From Gonapodya sp. JEL0774 (lineage: Eukaryota > Monoblepharomycota > Monoblepharidomycetes > Monoblepharidales > Gonapodyaceae): a stretch of DNA of 64,000 nt. Each line of letters starts with the position of its first letter. Position 1 is the first letter of the stretch. The position numbers and the translations under genes are program-made. Location of the stretch: the NCBI GenBank assembly GCA_027604505.1, contig JADIIX010000008.1, forward strand, positions 72,589 through 136,588. The letters are read 5' to 3'. Positions 32,399 to 44,573 of this stretch are shown in pieces. A model generated the notes under the pieces. The model was not told the DNA's origin and did no database searches. It saw only the letters and a list, made by a program, of their open reading frames with translations.

Positions 32399-33330
32399 TG
32401 AATAGGGTCCAACCTTCGGAACCCACACGAGCTTCAAGCAATGGAGCTCACTCACTGGAGTATAAGGGAATGGCTGTATGCAAAGTAGAAAAGTATTTAC
32501 AAAAAAGCGGCCGAGCCAGAGCGGCACAGACATTGGGAGAAGCAATTAAGCATGGAAGGCTGCTTCGCAAAGCTTCCCCCGATCGAGAATGAATCAAGGG
32601 TGACGCACCTGCCCAAGCGATGCAGGAAATAAACGATCTATATAGTGATGATTGTATGGATAGAACGGGGGATGAGGATGGGCCATCTCGAATTTGTTCT
32701 TTTGGTTGGCGGAATTTCGCCCTTCGTGTTTGCCTCCTCATTGTACCACATCCCTTTGCATAATCCCGGACCGACATTTTTCACCCCGTGTAGCATGTAG
32801 ACCGCATCCTGTGACTTAAATATAGAGCTAAAACGTAGTAGAGCTGTTTCCGGCAGCTCTAGCACCCCTAACAGTGATTCTACCTGGAGCTGTTTGGGGA
32901 TTCAAATGCAAAGTTTTCCTTCCTGAGAACCATGGTTTTGCAATCTCTCGTTCCATATCGAGAGAGCATGGATAATAGTGGGGTACTGCGACTGCATGTG
33001 ATTGCATGCGGAGAGAGGCCTCGGGAGAACCTCATGCGAAGCACTGGACGCATGAATTTAAGAGTTGGTTTGTGCAAACTTCGAGTATTGCGTTGTCGTG
33101 GTACTGTATAGGCAGGAATGGCAGCGCTTGCTTCGCGGCTTACGGAAATGAGTGTTCATTTCACCAAGTCTCAACAGAATTTGATCGTTGTGCTTACACA
33201 ATGAGAAAAACTTAAAAAGGGAGCCATCATTCTTGGTGGACAAACTGATATCATGGCGGTGAAAATTAATACATATGTACATAAAGAATGACTGTGTGTT
33301 TGGTTCCGAGCTGTACACCATTTGAAACAG
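32399..33330. other. Divergent intergenic region, no gene seen
   Basis: About 930 bp between the starts of the SWIRM and hydrolase genes. An open frame continues upstream of the chosen SWIRM start to 32545, so a longer N-terminus is possible. No other coding signal was recognised. Confidence 0.45.
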
Positions 33331-35281
33331 ATGGCAACCGACTCAACACCAGCCATTGCCTATGGCATATCTCCGCAAAGTGAATCATCTTCGTGTCTTG
33401 TAACCGAACTGCAGCACACAGTTCCATCGGGTGTCAAACTAGCAGGAAGGGTTTGGGGAAGCTCTCCGGAGTCATGTCAAGTTCGTATTCTCGCGTTGCA
33501 TGGCTGGCTAGGTGAATGTCAATCGTGAAATTATCGCTTTGTATGGATTTATATGACTGAATCGAGTATGATACAGATAACGCGGCCACTTACGACCTTA
33601 TGGCACCTCGATTGCTCGACATTTTCAAAGCTGCTGGTCACTCCGATGTTTGCTTTGTCGCACTCGACCTTGCTGGACAGTGAGTCAAAGTTCCCGGATT
33701 CGAAAGTTTCCCAACGCATTCCCATTATGTATCAAACTCTGTCGACTCTGGCTGCTTCAGTGGCCAATCTTCGCACGTGAGTTCTCACGGAGACACTTTG
33801 CCGGTGTAGATAACAAATTAATGTCTACCAGTGGGTATTGTAGCGACCGCCAGAGGTGTTGTACTATTTGTAAGTGACTTCAAGGGGCGGTCCCACGAAG
33901 TGTCCCTATCGAGTGGGCAGCTGACCCTGCTTCCACCCAACTCACACACAACTTCATCACAGATGGGACTACATCGTAAGTTCAAATCGATGAGTTGTCT
34001 TTTCTATTGAAGGCAGTTTTCTTCGCTTCAACTGCTGGGCATTTCCCCCTCTCTGTGGTGCAGGACGATCTCCTCGGATTCGCAGACGAAGCACTTGGTT
34101 GGGACACGTTCCAAGTGGGTATTTGCGCCACGCTGCTCCCGCCTGTCCTCTTGCCAATGGGGCCTTGTCTATATTTTCTTGGCATATGTGTCGAAACTTA
34201 GCTAATGGGGCACTCAATGGGAGGACATGTCAGCTTGATGTTCGCAGCTGCGTATCCTGAACGAGTAGAGAAACTAACCCTCATTGAGAGCTTGGGTCCA
34301 CTCGGGGTCCCTAACGAAGATCACACTGCGCACTTGAGGGATTATGTCAGCCGGTGAGTTTTGAACGTTTTTGCCTTAGCATGCTTTCACGTGTCAAAGT
34401 ATTGTCCTGATATCATGAGCCTATTCACACTCGGAGACGTCGCGCCATTCTTTCGACTGGTCCGTCTCGCAAGCCGACCTACAGTTCCGTAGACGAAGCA
34501 GCTCACGTTCGGGGATCGCGAGGAATCACATATCTATCGGACGAGGCCGCTCGAATACTATGCACTCGAGGGTTGGAGACTGTCAAAACACCGACTAGTC
34601 GGAGACCGAGCTTGGGGCCGGCGAGCGCTACATCGGCGGCGGCGGCGGTGCAAGATAAAGTCAAATACACCGTGAGTGTATTGAGCCGTGGGCTGCCGTA
34701 GGTTTAGTACCGTAATTTTGACGTTTTCGATTCAAATCGGGAACTCCACACATGAATCTCGCCTCGAAAACACGACTATTTGTCATTTTAATGTGATTTC
34801 ATACGCCCTTTCCGAAATCATACAAAACAGTGGACAACAGATGCCAAGTTAATGTTGCGACCCCCCTTCCGTTGGTCAGCCGAGGCCGTTGCATCGTATA
34901 TTTCTGTGAGTTCGTGCTTGATTTCATGTTCTTCATGTCCGTTTTAGAACATCCATCTGCTTTGTTGCAGTCAATCTCATGCCCGACATGCCTTGTGTTC
35001 GGCAAATCTTCGTCACTCTTCCAGAATTTACACTCGGGTCCACTTCGAGAAAGAATCAATTCTTTCATAAGGGCCGAACTCAAAATGGTCGCTGGGGGTC
35101 ACCACCCACACGTGAGATCGGGATTCGTGTTTGATTTGTCCGGGTCCCTCACTGACGTGATCGGAGTTGCACAACATTTTGTTCCTTTCTTCAGCTGGAA
35201 CCTGAAACTGTTGTTGAATGTGTACAAGCAGTGGCACAATTTTCCTTGGTGGAATCGCTTACATCCAATTTAGATGCGTAA
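33331..35281 (+). CDS. SERHL-like alpha/beta hydrolase
   Basis: Serine hydrolase of the alpha/beta fold, substrate unknown. From ATG 33331 the frame reads MATDSTPAIAYGIS. It reaches the oxyanion-side motif ILALHGWL, continued across an intron with DNAATYDLMAPRLL. VCFVALDLAGH follows, then WDYIV, and DDLLGFADEALGWDTFQ splices to LMGHSMGGHVSLMFAAAYPERV with the nucleophile elbow GHSMGG. Later parts are LTLIESLGPLGVP, a Ser/Ala-rich stretch encoded by GGC repeats near 34634, CPTCLVFGKSS and VAGGHHPH, whose His would be catalytic. The end SLVESLTSNLDA is followed by TAA 35279-35281. The HGWLDN start and the cap region resemble serine-hydrolase-like (SERHL) proteins. Around ten short exons make the exact protein uncertain. 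Confidence 0.78.
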
Positions 35282-35585
35282 TGTCTGGAAAATACAGATG
35301 ACTAAATTTTGATTTGTCCGGAACCTGCGGCAGGTATAACGTCGATTCGCTCGATGGAATTTTGAGCCTGCCGGTGTTAGACATCTGAAAAAGTCCGAGA
35401 TGTTCGAATAGATGAATGAACAGCTGAACTGTCCCAACTGGAAATCGAAGTTGATTTGACTTTCGATCTCCTTCGGGAGGCACGCGGAAAACGTCGATCA
35501 GGGTTCAGTGCGGCGAGGCAGGTTGGTCAAGTTCGGCGAGTTCAAGAACTGCAACTCAACGGCACAATTTATTTTCTTTTCGACA
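35282..35585. other. Short intergenic region
   Basis: About 300 bp between the hydrolase stop and the phosphatase start, in the same direction. No element was recognised. Confidence 0.4.
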
Positions 35586-36893
35586 ATGGTCATTCCGTCG
35601 ATGCGAGACACGCAACGGAATCCAAAAGATGACAATCGTACCCGGTGCTGGATGCACAGCGCGGCCAGCGAACAGTCTTCAGACGACCACGTCCTCCCTC
35701 TCACCCCGGACTCTGAACACGAAACGCCTGCTTCTTCCAGTCTCTCTTCAAGCGTCCATCGTAGGCATATGACGCAAGAGCGACCCATCGATGATGATGA
35801 GCGCGAACAGACTGATGCTCCAGTATCAAAACGGGCAAAGTTGATGAAGAACACTGTTGCAAAATCATTGGACGACTGCGGTGCCACAAAAAGAACTCGG
35901 CCGACATCACTTTGCGTAGCCATTCCTCGGCGACAACGGAAGGGTCAATCTCCTGCCCGCGGAAGAGATGCCAAGCGTGGACATCTCCATCTCAGTATCA
36001 CCACTACGCCCTCTTCGTTTGAATCCAGAGAAGAAAACACCTGCTCCTCACATGCCGTGCGGTCTATTCTTTCTTCGACAACCATGGCTTGGTCACCGTC
36101 TCCCCCAAGCCTGGAACCCGAGGGACCGTGCATGGGTTTCCCTGTAGACATGTACGTAGCGAGTGGGCCGGTTGCTATCATTCCTGGTCTCCTCTACCTG
36201 GGATCGGAATCATCCGTGATGTGCACGGAGTCACTTCGGCGGTTAGGTGTCAAAGCGGTGAGTCACCAGAAGGTTCCTCAAAAAGGGGACTTCAACGACG
36301 ATACTGACTTCTTCAACACTCGGCAACAGATTGTCAACGCAGCCTCTGAAATCCATCGGCGGCCTACCTTACTCCATGACACTGAAACTGGTTCTTTCCT
36401 CCATGGCCACTACTTACACTACCCGCTCACTCACCACTTCACCGTATCTCACATCGAACCTCCCTCCCCTGGCCGCTCTCCCGTCTCCCCGACCTCCTTT
36501 GTCGCATTCGTAAAATCTCACCTCACCGCATCACCTCCCCGGCCGGTTCTGGTCCACTGTCAAATGGGCAGAACCCGATCCGCGGCGTTGATCATTCTGT
36601 ATCTGATGGCGACTCTGGGCTGGTCCCGGAAACGAGCGACCGCACATTTGGAGGAAGTCTCGGGTGGTCGGGTCGATGTTGGAATCACCGGGTGTGGATG
36701 GTTGATAGAGATGGAACAGTTGCTTGCCGGCGAAGGTCTAAATCAGGTTGTGTTCGAGACGATCTCACGGGAGCTTGAAACAAGGGTACTACCAGTACTC
36801 GGCGCTGGCGCTGCGTACACTATGTCTTGCAGTATGAGCACAGATGGACTGGGGCCTCCAGCCACACCGTTGACCCCGACTGCAGCGTATTGA
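35586..36893 (+). CDS. Dual-specificity protein phosphatase
   Basis: Removes phosphate from Ser/Thr/Tyr, often in MAP kinase pathways. ATG 35586 (MVIPSMRDTQRNP) opens a disordered, basic N-terminus. The domain starts VAIIPGLLYLGSESSV, ESLRRLGVKA, and after removing a 72-nt intron (36258-36329, GTGAGT to CAACAG) continues IVNAASEIHRRP. The active-site loop is VLVHCQMGRTRSAALIILYL, a perfect HCX5R followed by Ser, and RKRATAHLEEVSGGRVDVG comes after it. The general-acid Asp usually found about 30-45 residues before the Cys is not obvious; the corresponding loop reads HYLHYPLTHHFTVSH. The intron has no stop and is 3n, so unspliced message also reads through. Stop TGA 36891-36893. A slightly earlier in-phase start upstream of 35586 cannot be excluded. 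Confidence 0.85.
   Translation: MVIPSMRDTQRNPKDDNRTRCWMHSAASEQSSDDHVLPLTPDSEHETPASSSLSSSVHRRHMTQERPIDDDEREQTDAPVSKRAKLMKNTVAKSLDDCGATKRTRPTSLCVAIPRRQRKGQSPARGRDAKRGHLHLSITTTPSSFESREENTCSSHAVRSILSSTTMAWSPSPPSLEPEGPCMGFPVDMYVASGPVAIIPGLLYLGSESSVMCTESLRRLGVKAVSHQKVPQKGDFNDDTDFFNTRQQIVNAASEIHRRPTLLHDTETGSFLHGHYLHYPLTHHFTVSHIEPPSPGRSPVSPTSFVAFVKSHLTASPPRPVLVHCQMGRTRSAALIILYLMATLGWSRKRATAHLEEVSGGRVDVGITGCGWLIEMEQLLAGEGLNQVVFETISRELETRVLPVLGAGAAYTMSCSMSTDGLGPPATPLTPTAAY
36258..36329 (+). other. Stop-free 72-nt intron in the phosphatase gene
   Basis: GTGAGT donor and CAACAG acceptor. Removing it gives the standard continuation LGVKA-IVNAASE. Retention would insert 24 residues at that point. Confidence 0.65.
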
Positions 36894-37168
36894 GGGCACA
36901 TTTTGTCCTTCCTGACATTCTTGAAAAGCTAGCGGGATCTAGTCTTTGAAATTGCTTCCACGCACACATGTAGATTGAACACAATATCACACTCTTGCAT
37001 TATTGTAACTTTAACCCCCTCACACACTTTCCCTGGGAATCATACACTGGAAAGCCTGAGCTATACGCACTTCCCTCCAGATACTGCGAGCGAAGCTATT
37101 GCTATTTGCGTTCAGCTCTAGAGTTCAATACAAAAAACCCCGCAAACGGTAATAACTTCACAATGGTA

Positions 37169-39711
37169 TCACGAATTCTCACATTCTACTGAGAATGCAC
37201 TTTCCGCTACTAGTAGGTGGTTAGGATCGTATCGGACCTCTGGCGTTTCCAACCTGACACGAACTTTCCAATGGCCCACTGCGAAATTTGTTGGCAGAGT
37301 CCAATTGGTTAAGCCCAAAAGCTCCTTGATGTGAGCTCCATTACGATACCAGGAAACGTAGTACGTCTCATTGCTCACTTGCCGAGAGGTTGAAAAATCC
37401 GCGGAGGAGCGGCGGAACTGAGCAAAGGGCAACAAATGGAGGGTAACTGTTGTCGGGCGGGCTTGATCGACATAAGCTCCATTCTTTGCGTGCTTGCATG
37501 GCGTGTCCACCACCACCTCGTCAATCAGGGTCACACGCTGTAGGAATTGCATCCACATCCCTTCTTTGCAAACGGAGCAAAACTGTGGGGATGCCATATT
37601 TCGCATCAAGCATTTCTCGTTGGAAGGCCGGTACGTTTTGCGGTTAGAGATTGACCAAGTGGGGTAGGCAGAGATGTGTTCCGAATCCCAAACAAACTCG
37701 GACTCTGATCCGTACTCAATCATTGTGACTGAGCAAAGCTGGTGTATGGGGCGACTGGAATTCCGGTGTTTCTTGTTAATAGCTGTAGCAGAAAGTCGGA
37801 ACTCAAAATTATGTGGTCCTGCATTGAGTGGAGAAGTGAAGTTGTAAACATCGTAGAAGCTATGCGTGGGATCCGTCAGATGGCAGAGAGTTAGCGAAGA
37901 CCGAGGTGCTGGATGCATCATGCGCTCTGTTACCATCGATCTAATATACCGCAAGAATTCCACGGCATGGGTTGGCCGTCGAGCAGTACTTCGAGGTCCC
38001 CATCCTCCTGTTACAGGCGGCGGCATTCAAGCATGCATCATCCTCCAAATCTCGGTTTAAGTGAGTCAAAAAAATAACTTACCATCCCACTCGCCGAAAA
38101 CCGCATCAGGTATCGCGCAAAGGTTCCATCGCTGGTTCATTCGGGTTGGTCGTCGTTCGCGTCGTAATTTATGGAATGCACCGGGTGACAAACCAGCTTA
38201 CCTCACAAAGTGGAGTCTATAGGGCCCATTCGCAAGGTTGTACCAGGAATAATCTTGAATTTTGAGCTGAGATCGTTGTTCAACTATGCCGGCAGCACCA
38301 TTGGTGAGCCAGTGTGCCCAGCCGATCGAGGCCAAGGACCGCGCCGCATTGACCCCCTCATATACATAGCCGCCGTCTGCCGATTCCGTTGATTATCGAT
38401 GAGATGGTTTTGAGATGGATGACTCGTTGGGTTACTGGAATTCTCAATCAATCTCACCATACTCTTCCCCAACCTGAACAAAGTTGTGTCCCATTTCGTG
38501 GCGTAGAACTATAGTGCCTGAAGTGGGCGATCGCGTTGATATGACAAATTCCCCACCCAGTCCTCCGTAGAAGTCATCGTTCCTGTATTATGAGAGGAGC
38601 AAGTGAAAAAAGAGGAAAACCCTCGCAACACATAATAATCAGAGAGAATATTTACCCAATAATAGTGGGATAATCACACGCCTGAGCGCCGACGCTTCGG
38701 CATGCTTGGCGGGCTTGGCGAGGTTTAGAGCTATTGAATGTAACATCAACACGAGCATAGATTACATCAATATTGCGCTGTCGAAATACCACACATGTCA
38801 CTAACCAATAGATTCCGCGAAGTTCGGTCCCATCTCTATAAAGGCCAAACGCAGTGTTCTTAGGTGTTCCGCCAGTTCCTATTCCACTCTCCTTGCTTGG
38901 CCGGAACACAGCCCATAGGTTAAAAAAAGGTAGCACGGATCGAAAAGTTTCTCCAGCAAACATGTCGGCAACCAGACGATGCATATCCTCGATGAAACGT
39001 TGGCGCTCGGTAATAGTATAACCGTCGCCGATGAAGACCACGTCGATGCGGTTGGAGGGCGGACCAGATTTAATTATGGGAATCTGTTCGCGTAATCATT
39101 CATTGAGTGCTCATGAGCTTCCATGTGCGAATACATCGCGAACTTCGCTCGCTCAAACACCAACCACTTCGTCGTCGTCGTCGTCGTCCGGTTTTTTCTT
39201 GAGAATCGCATCATCGTCTATTATATCCTCAGTTAGAATGGTGCACATGGAATCGACTGTCTGTTGAACCTTCGCGACGTTCCTCCCCACGACCTCAATG
39301 ACAGTTTCCACTTGGGCTTGCTCGCCAGGGCATTCTCGATCCCGAATGCGGGGAGTCTCAAATAAGCGCACCTGGTCGTCGTGAACGAGGAGACGGTGAG
39401 CCTGTACCAAGCTCAAAGAGGATATAATCGTGCATGAAGTGCCCGATCGAATCAGTGAAATCCCGTAGAAGGAATGGACGGAAGGATTCGCCAGGCTGTT
39501 CTGACCACCTAAGAACTCAGATTGCTGCAGCGGTAACTGCGCGCGAGAGGGATGGCTTGAAAATATAGGCAGCGCGGGGGGTCAGCTGGACTATATTGTC
39601 AGGGAGAGCAATAGAGACTGCCGACCTGGCAAGAGAAGAATAAGCAAAAAGACAAACAGCGGCTACAGCAACGAGACAGGGCACCCCGTGCGTCGGTCGC
39701 CGCCACCTCAT
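37169..39711 (-). CDS. Secreted zinc metallopeptidase, family M64 (IgA peptidase-like)
   Basis: Extracellular metallopeptidase. The start ATG at 39711 (MRWRRPTHG) leads to a hydrophobic signal segment VPCLVAVAAVCLFAYSSLA. Later exons include LVQAHRLLVHDDQVRLFETP, a stretch of six Asp encoded by a GTC repeat, and the family-typical VVFIGDGYTITERQRFIEDM, RSVLPFFNLWAVFRPSKESG, FGLYRDGTELRGIY and ACDYPTIIG. Next comes DFYGGLGGEFVISTRS, and the zinc motif HEMGHNFVQVGEEY (HEXXH plus downstream Glu-Glu-Tyr). The C-terminal exon of about 285 codons contains RPSNEKCLMRNM and PQFCSVCKEGMW, as in fungal M64 proteins. The stop is TGA 37169-37171. It is divergent to the alpha-tubulin gene, 474 bp apart. 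The domain order and motifs are convincing; some splice points near 38040-38660 were only approximated. Confidence 0.85.
39171..39188. repeat. (GTC)6 microsatellite encoding poly-Asp
   Basis: Six GTC triplets within the M64 gene; on the coding minus strand they read GAC and give six consecutive Asp. Confidence 0.9.
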
Positions 39712-40037
39712 GACCACCAGTCAAGATGGACTCGGATTCTGATGCACCCGAAGATTCAGACCTCTAGTATGCTGGACCGCACGATTCCCCGAAACCAGAA
39801 CTATTGTAGTAATTCTGCTTCCGTGAAAACGACTGCCAGAACAGCAAAATCAAAAATTTAACATCATCAAATCGAACGCCGAATTAACTATGTTGCACGT
39901 GCACGATCAGTTTCTCAATTGCAATTAGTTTATGCTGTACAAATTCGCATGGATATTCTGAACCTCTGGAACCAGAATACCAACCAGAAGACAGACTGAT
40001 TTTATTCTATGTCTGCGCCATTTGTGGCGCGGTCGAC

Positions 40038-40044
40038 TATAAAT
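40038..40044 (+). promoter_or_regulatory. TATA-like box of the alpha-tubulin gene
   Basis: TATAAAT lies 148 bp before the alpha-tubulin ATG and is followed by a pyrimidine-rich leader, a reasonable core-promoter arrangement for a highly expressed gene. No other element is claimed. Confidence 0.4.
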
Positions 40045-40185
40045 GCTGCACATTCACTCTGTCCCTCGTCCCAACCAAAGAACACGCCCGGCAGCTCCAC
40101 CTCACGGAAAAGCCTGACGTTTACCCAAACTTACCTTAATCGACTCTACTCCCTCTCCAGCTCTTTCTTTCACCCTCTCTGAGCC

Positions 40186-42440
<2,255 letters not shown>

Positions 42441-42478
42441 ATGTTATCCTCTTAATTCATTCTGTATTCGACCGTTGA

Positions 42479-42484
42479 AATAAA
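42479..42484 (+). terminator. AATAAA polyadenylation signal of alpha-tubulin
   Basis: A canonical AATAAA lies 39 nt after the stop codon, ahead of the next gene at about 42614. Confidence 0.5.
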
Positions 42485-42613
42485 TACGGTGACTCTCAAT
42501 TGCCTTGCGGCGGGATGTTTTCAGGTGACGTGTTTTGACGGGACTGTCCTTTCTGCCATAGTAGGTCGGTGTGTCACGTTCGCAAATCCCCCAAATGCGA
42601 TAATTACAGATCC

Positions 42614-44416
42614 ATGCAATCCACGATTGTTCTCATTCCTGGTCGCGCAATGCCCGTCTGCGGCGGAGGCCTTTTCGCTGTCAGAATCCGAACAACATCT
42701 CTCGCTCCCATCGCTCTTCCATCAACCCATCGTCACTTGTCACAGCTAGGATCTGTTGATTTACAATGCCGCTTCGTTGCACAGCCAATCAGGAATCAGA
42801 ATCCCGTCCTTCTGGAATCTCGCAGAAAGGGACCACAATCCACTCTGTTTCGACACACAGAAGTCATTATTCTGAAAGTATCAAGAGAATATGCGACGGG
42901 AAGTGCAGCTATTGAGCATTGGAGCACGGGACCAGTTAAAAAGACCTCTGACATTTCAAATCAGGCGTTCAGAAGTTTGAACGCGGAAGACGCTAAAAAG
43001 GTGCTTCTGCTTGCCCCTGGAATCGAAGAATCTCCAGCGAGCTCCAAATCGAGACCCAAGGAATCAAACCCTGGACTTCGCAGTGGTATTCCACCACCAC
43101 GCTTGTTTGCAACTGGTCCGCAGAAGATACAAGCTACGATATTGGACAATCAAGGCGTTGTGCAGCAGGTATCTGGGGACTTGCCCAAAACAGAGTTGCT
43201 CGCTTCGTGGGGAATCCAGCCCCGAGACTTGAGAAAGATTGCGCCGGACCAACACCTCTCGCCTGACATTCTAGTTCGTGACCGCGCAATTGTCATCAGC
43301 CTACTGCATGCGAGAGCTGTCGTAACGTTCGAAAAGGTGTTCCTCGTACCGCCTCTGGATCGATCGGAAATTTCCAATGTGAACCTCCTCTTGTACGAAC
43401 TGGAGGCTGCCACTCGCCATCCTTCTCGAGAACCCTTTGAGTTTCGCGTATTGGAGGCTGTTTTAATCTCAGTTGTGAGAAGCCTCCAGCATGAACTGGA
43501 AGATAAACATGTGCGGCGAATAGCCACTATCCTTGAGCGGTTGGAAGTCCGAGTGGAAGCAAACAGTTTGAAAGGTCAGCGCGTCGTGTTTTCGAAACTT
43601 GTATGTTCGTCGGGCAATCGGCCTTCGTGTACCTCTTTCACAAATTCCGAACGCGTTTTGTCCACCAACTCCACAGAACTGCTCATTGTGAGCAAGGAAT
43701 TCTCAAGCTTTGGACAAAAAGCTAACAGTGTTTACCTCACTCTGCAAGAGGTACTTCTGAAGTAAGAGAGCAGTCCCATTCACCAACTCTCGTGGACTCA
43801 CGAATGTGTTTATTCCTTCAGTGACGAAGATCTCGCGGGCCTTTTCCTAACTGCAAAGCAACTGCAGAAACCGCGCGCTATTTCAGATCACTGGGAGGCG
43901 GAACTTTTGCTGGAGACTTATCTCAAGCAATTGGAGGAAATCGTACGGCGATACGAGGAGGTGCGGGACCATGTCAAGCATACAGAGGATGTTGTTGGGA
44001 TTGTTTTGGACAGCGTGCGAAATGATCTTCTCGTTTTTGAAATGAAGCTCATCACTGCAACGACGGGTGGGTGTGTTTTAAAAGGGTACCAGAACCTCGG
44101 CAATTCTCATGCCTTTGATCGTTGCAGGTATCGCTTGTGGCTCCCTCATAGCATCAGCTTTTGGCATGAATTTGGTGAACTCTATGGAGAACTCCAACAT
44201 CGCATTTCTCGTGGTGTCTGCTCTGGGTCTAAGCACCGTCCTCGGTGGTGAGTTGCTGAACAATTCGTACTCTCTGCACCGCCTTCATATATTTAGTGGG
44301 TCTCCTTGCTTGCCATCGTAGTGTGGATCCGATTACGATTCCAGCTGAACCGCATTGCAAGTTCGGGTTTAGGGAGGGATTGGTCACGTCGAGACCACAC
44401 TGTTTTGAGACATTAG
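42614..44416 (+). CDS. MRS2: MRS2-type magnesium transporter (CorA superfamily)
   Basis: Mg2+ channel, expected in the mitochondrial inner membrane. The N-terminus from ATG 42614 is basic and Ser/Thr-rich and could be a presequence; an in-phase ATG at 42569 is the alternative. Family blocks are WGIQPRDLRKIAPD, ILVRDRAIVISLLHARAV and LPFEFRVLEAVL-like EPFEFRVLEAVLISV. A 102-nt intron (43575-43676) must be removed to join ANSLK to ELLIVSKEFSSFGQKA. TM1 reads GIACGSLIASAFGMNL with the diagnostic GMN motif, followed by the short loop VNSMEN and TM2 (IAFLVVSALGLSTVL). For the last intron the acceptor ending at about 44322 gives VWIRLRFQLNRIASSG and a basic tail ending at TAG 44414-44416, which looks better than an earlier acceptor near 44297. 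Split codons AA|T at about 43761 confirm another intron. Confidence 0.9.
43575..43676 (+). other. Stop-free 102-nt intron in MRS2
   Basis: Donor GTCAGC after AAAG and acceptor CCACAG. The 34 intervening codons contain no stop but break the alignment with MRS2 proteins, so it is read as an intron. Confidence 0.6.
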
Positions 44417-44573
44417 CATTACTAGATCGTATTTTAGATATCCATTAGCACACGTATTTGCACAAGGTTGAGTTCCTTCACAAATAGTTGACCCTTGTTT
44501 GTATATTTGCCCCCAACGCCCAGCTGCGAACTTTCGCATCTGTTGGTTGCCATTCTCCTTACCGAACTTTACC

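Noticed and set aside
44297-44448. Alternative MRS2 ending via the acceptor near 44297 (VGLLACHRSVDP...)
   Set aside because: The acceptor at about 44322 gives a basic tail directly after TM2, which fits the family better.
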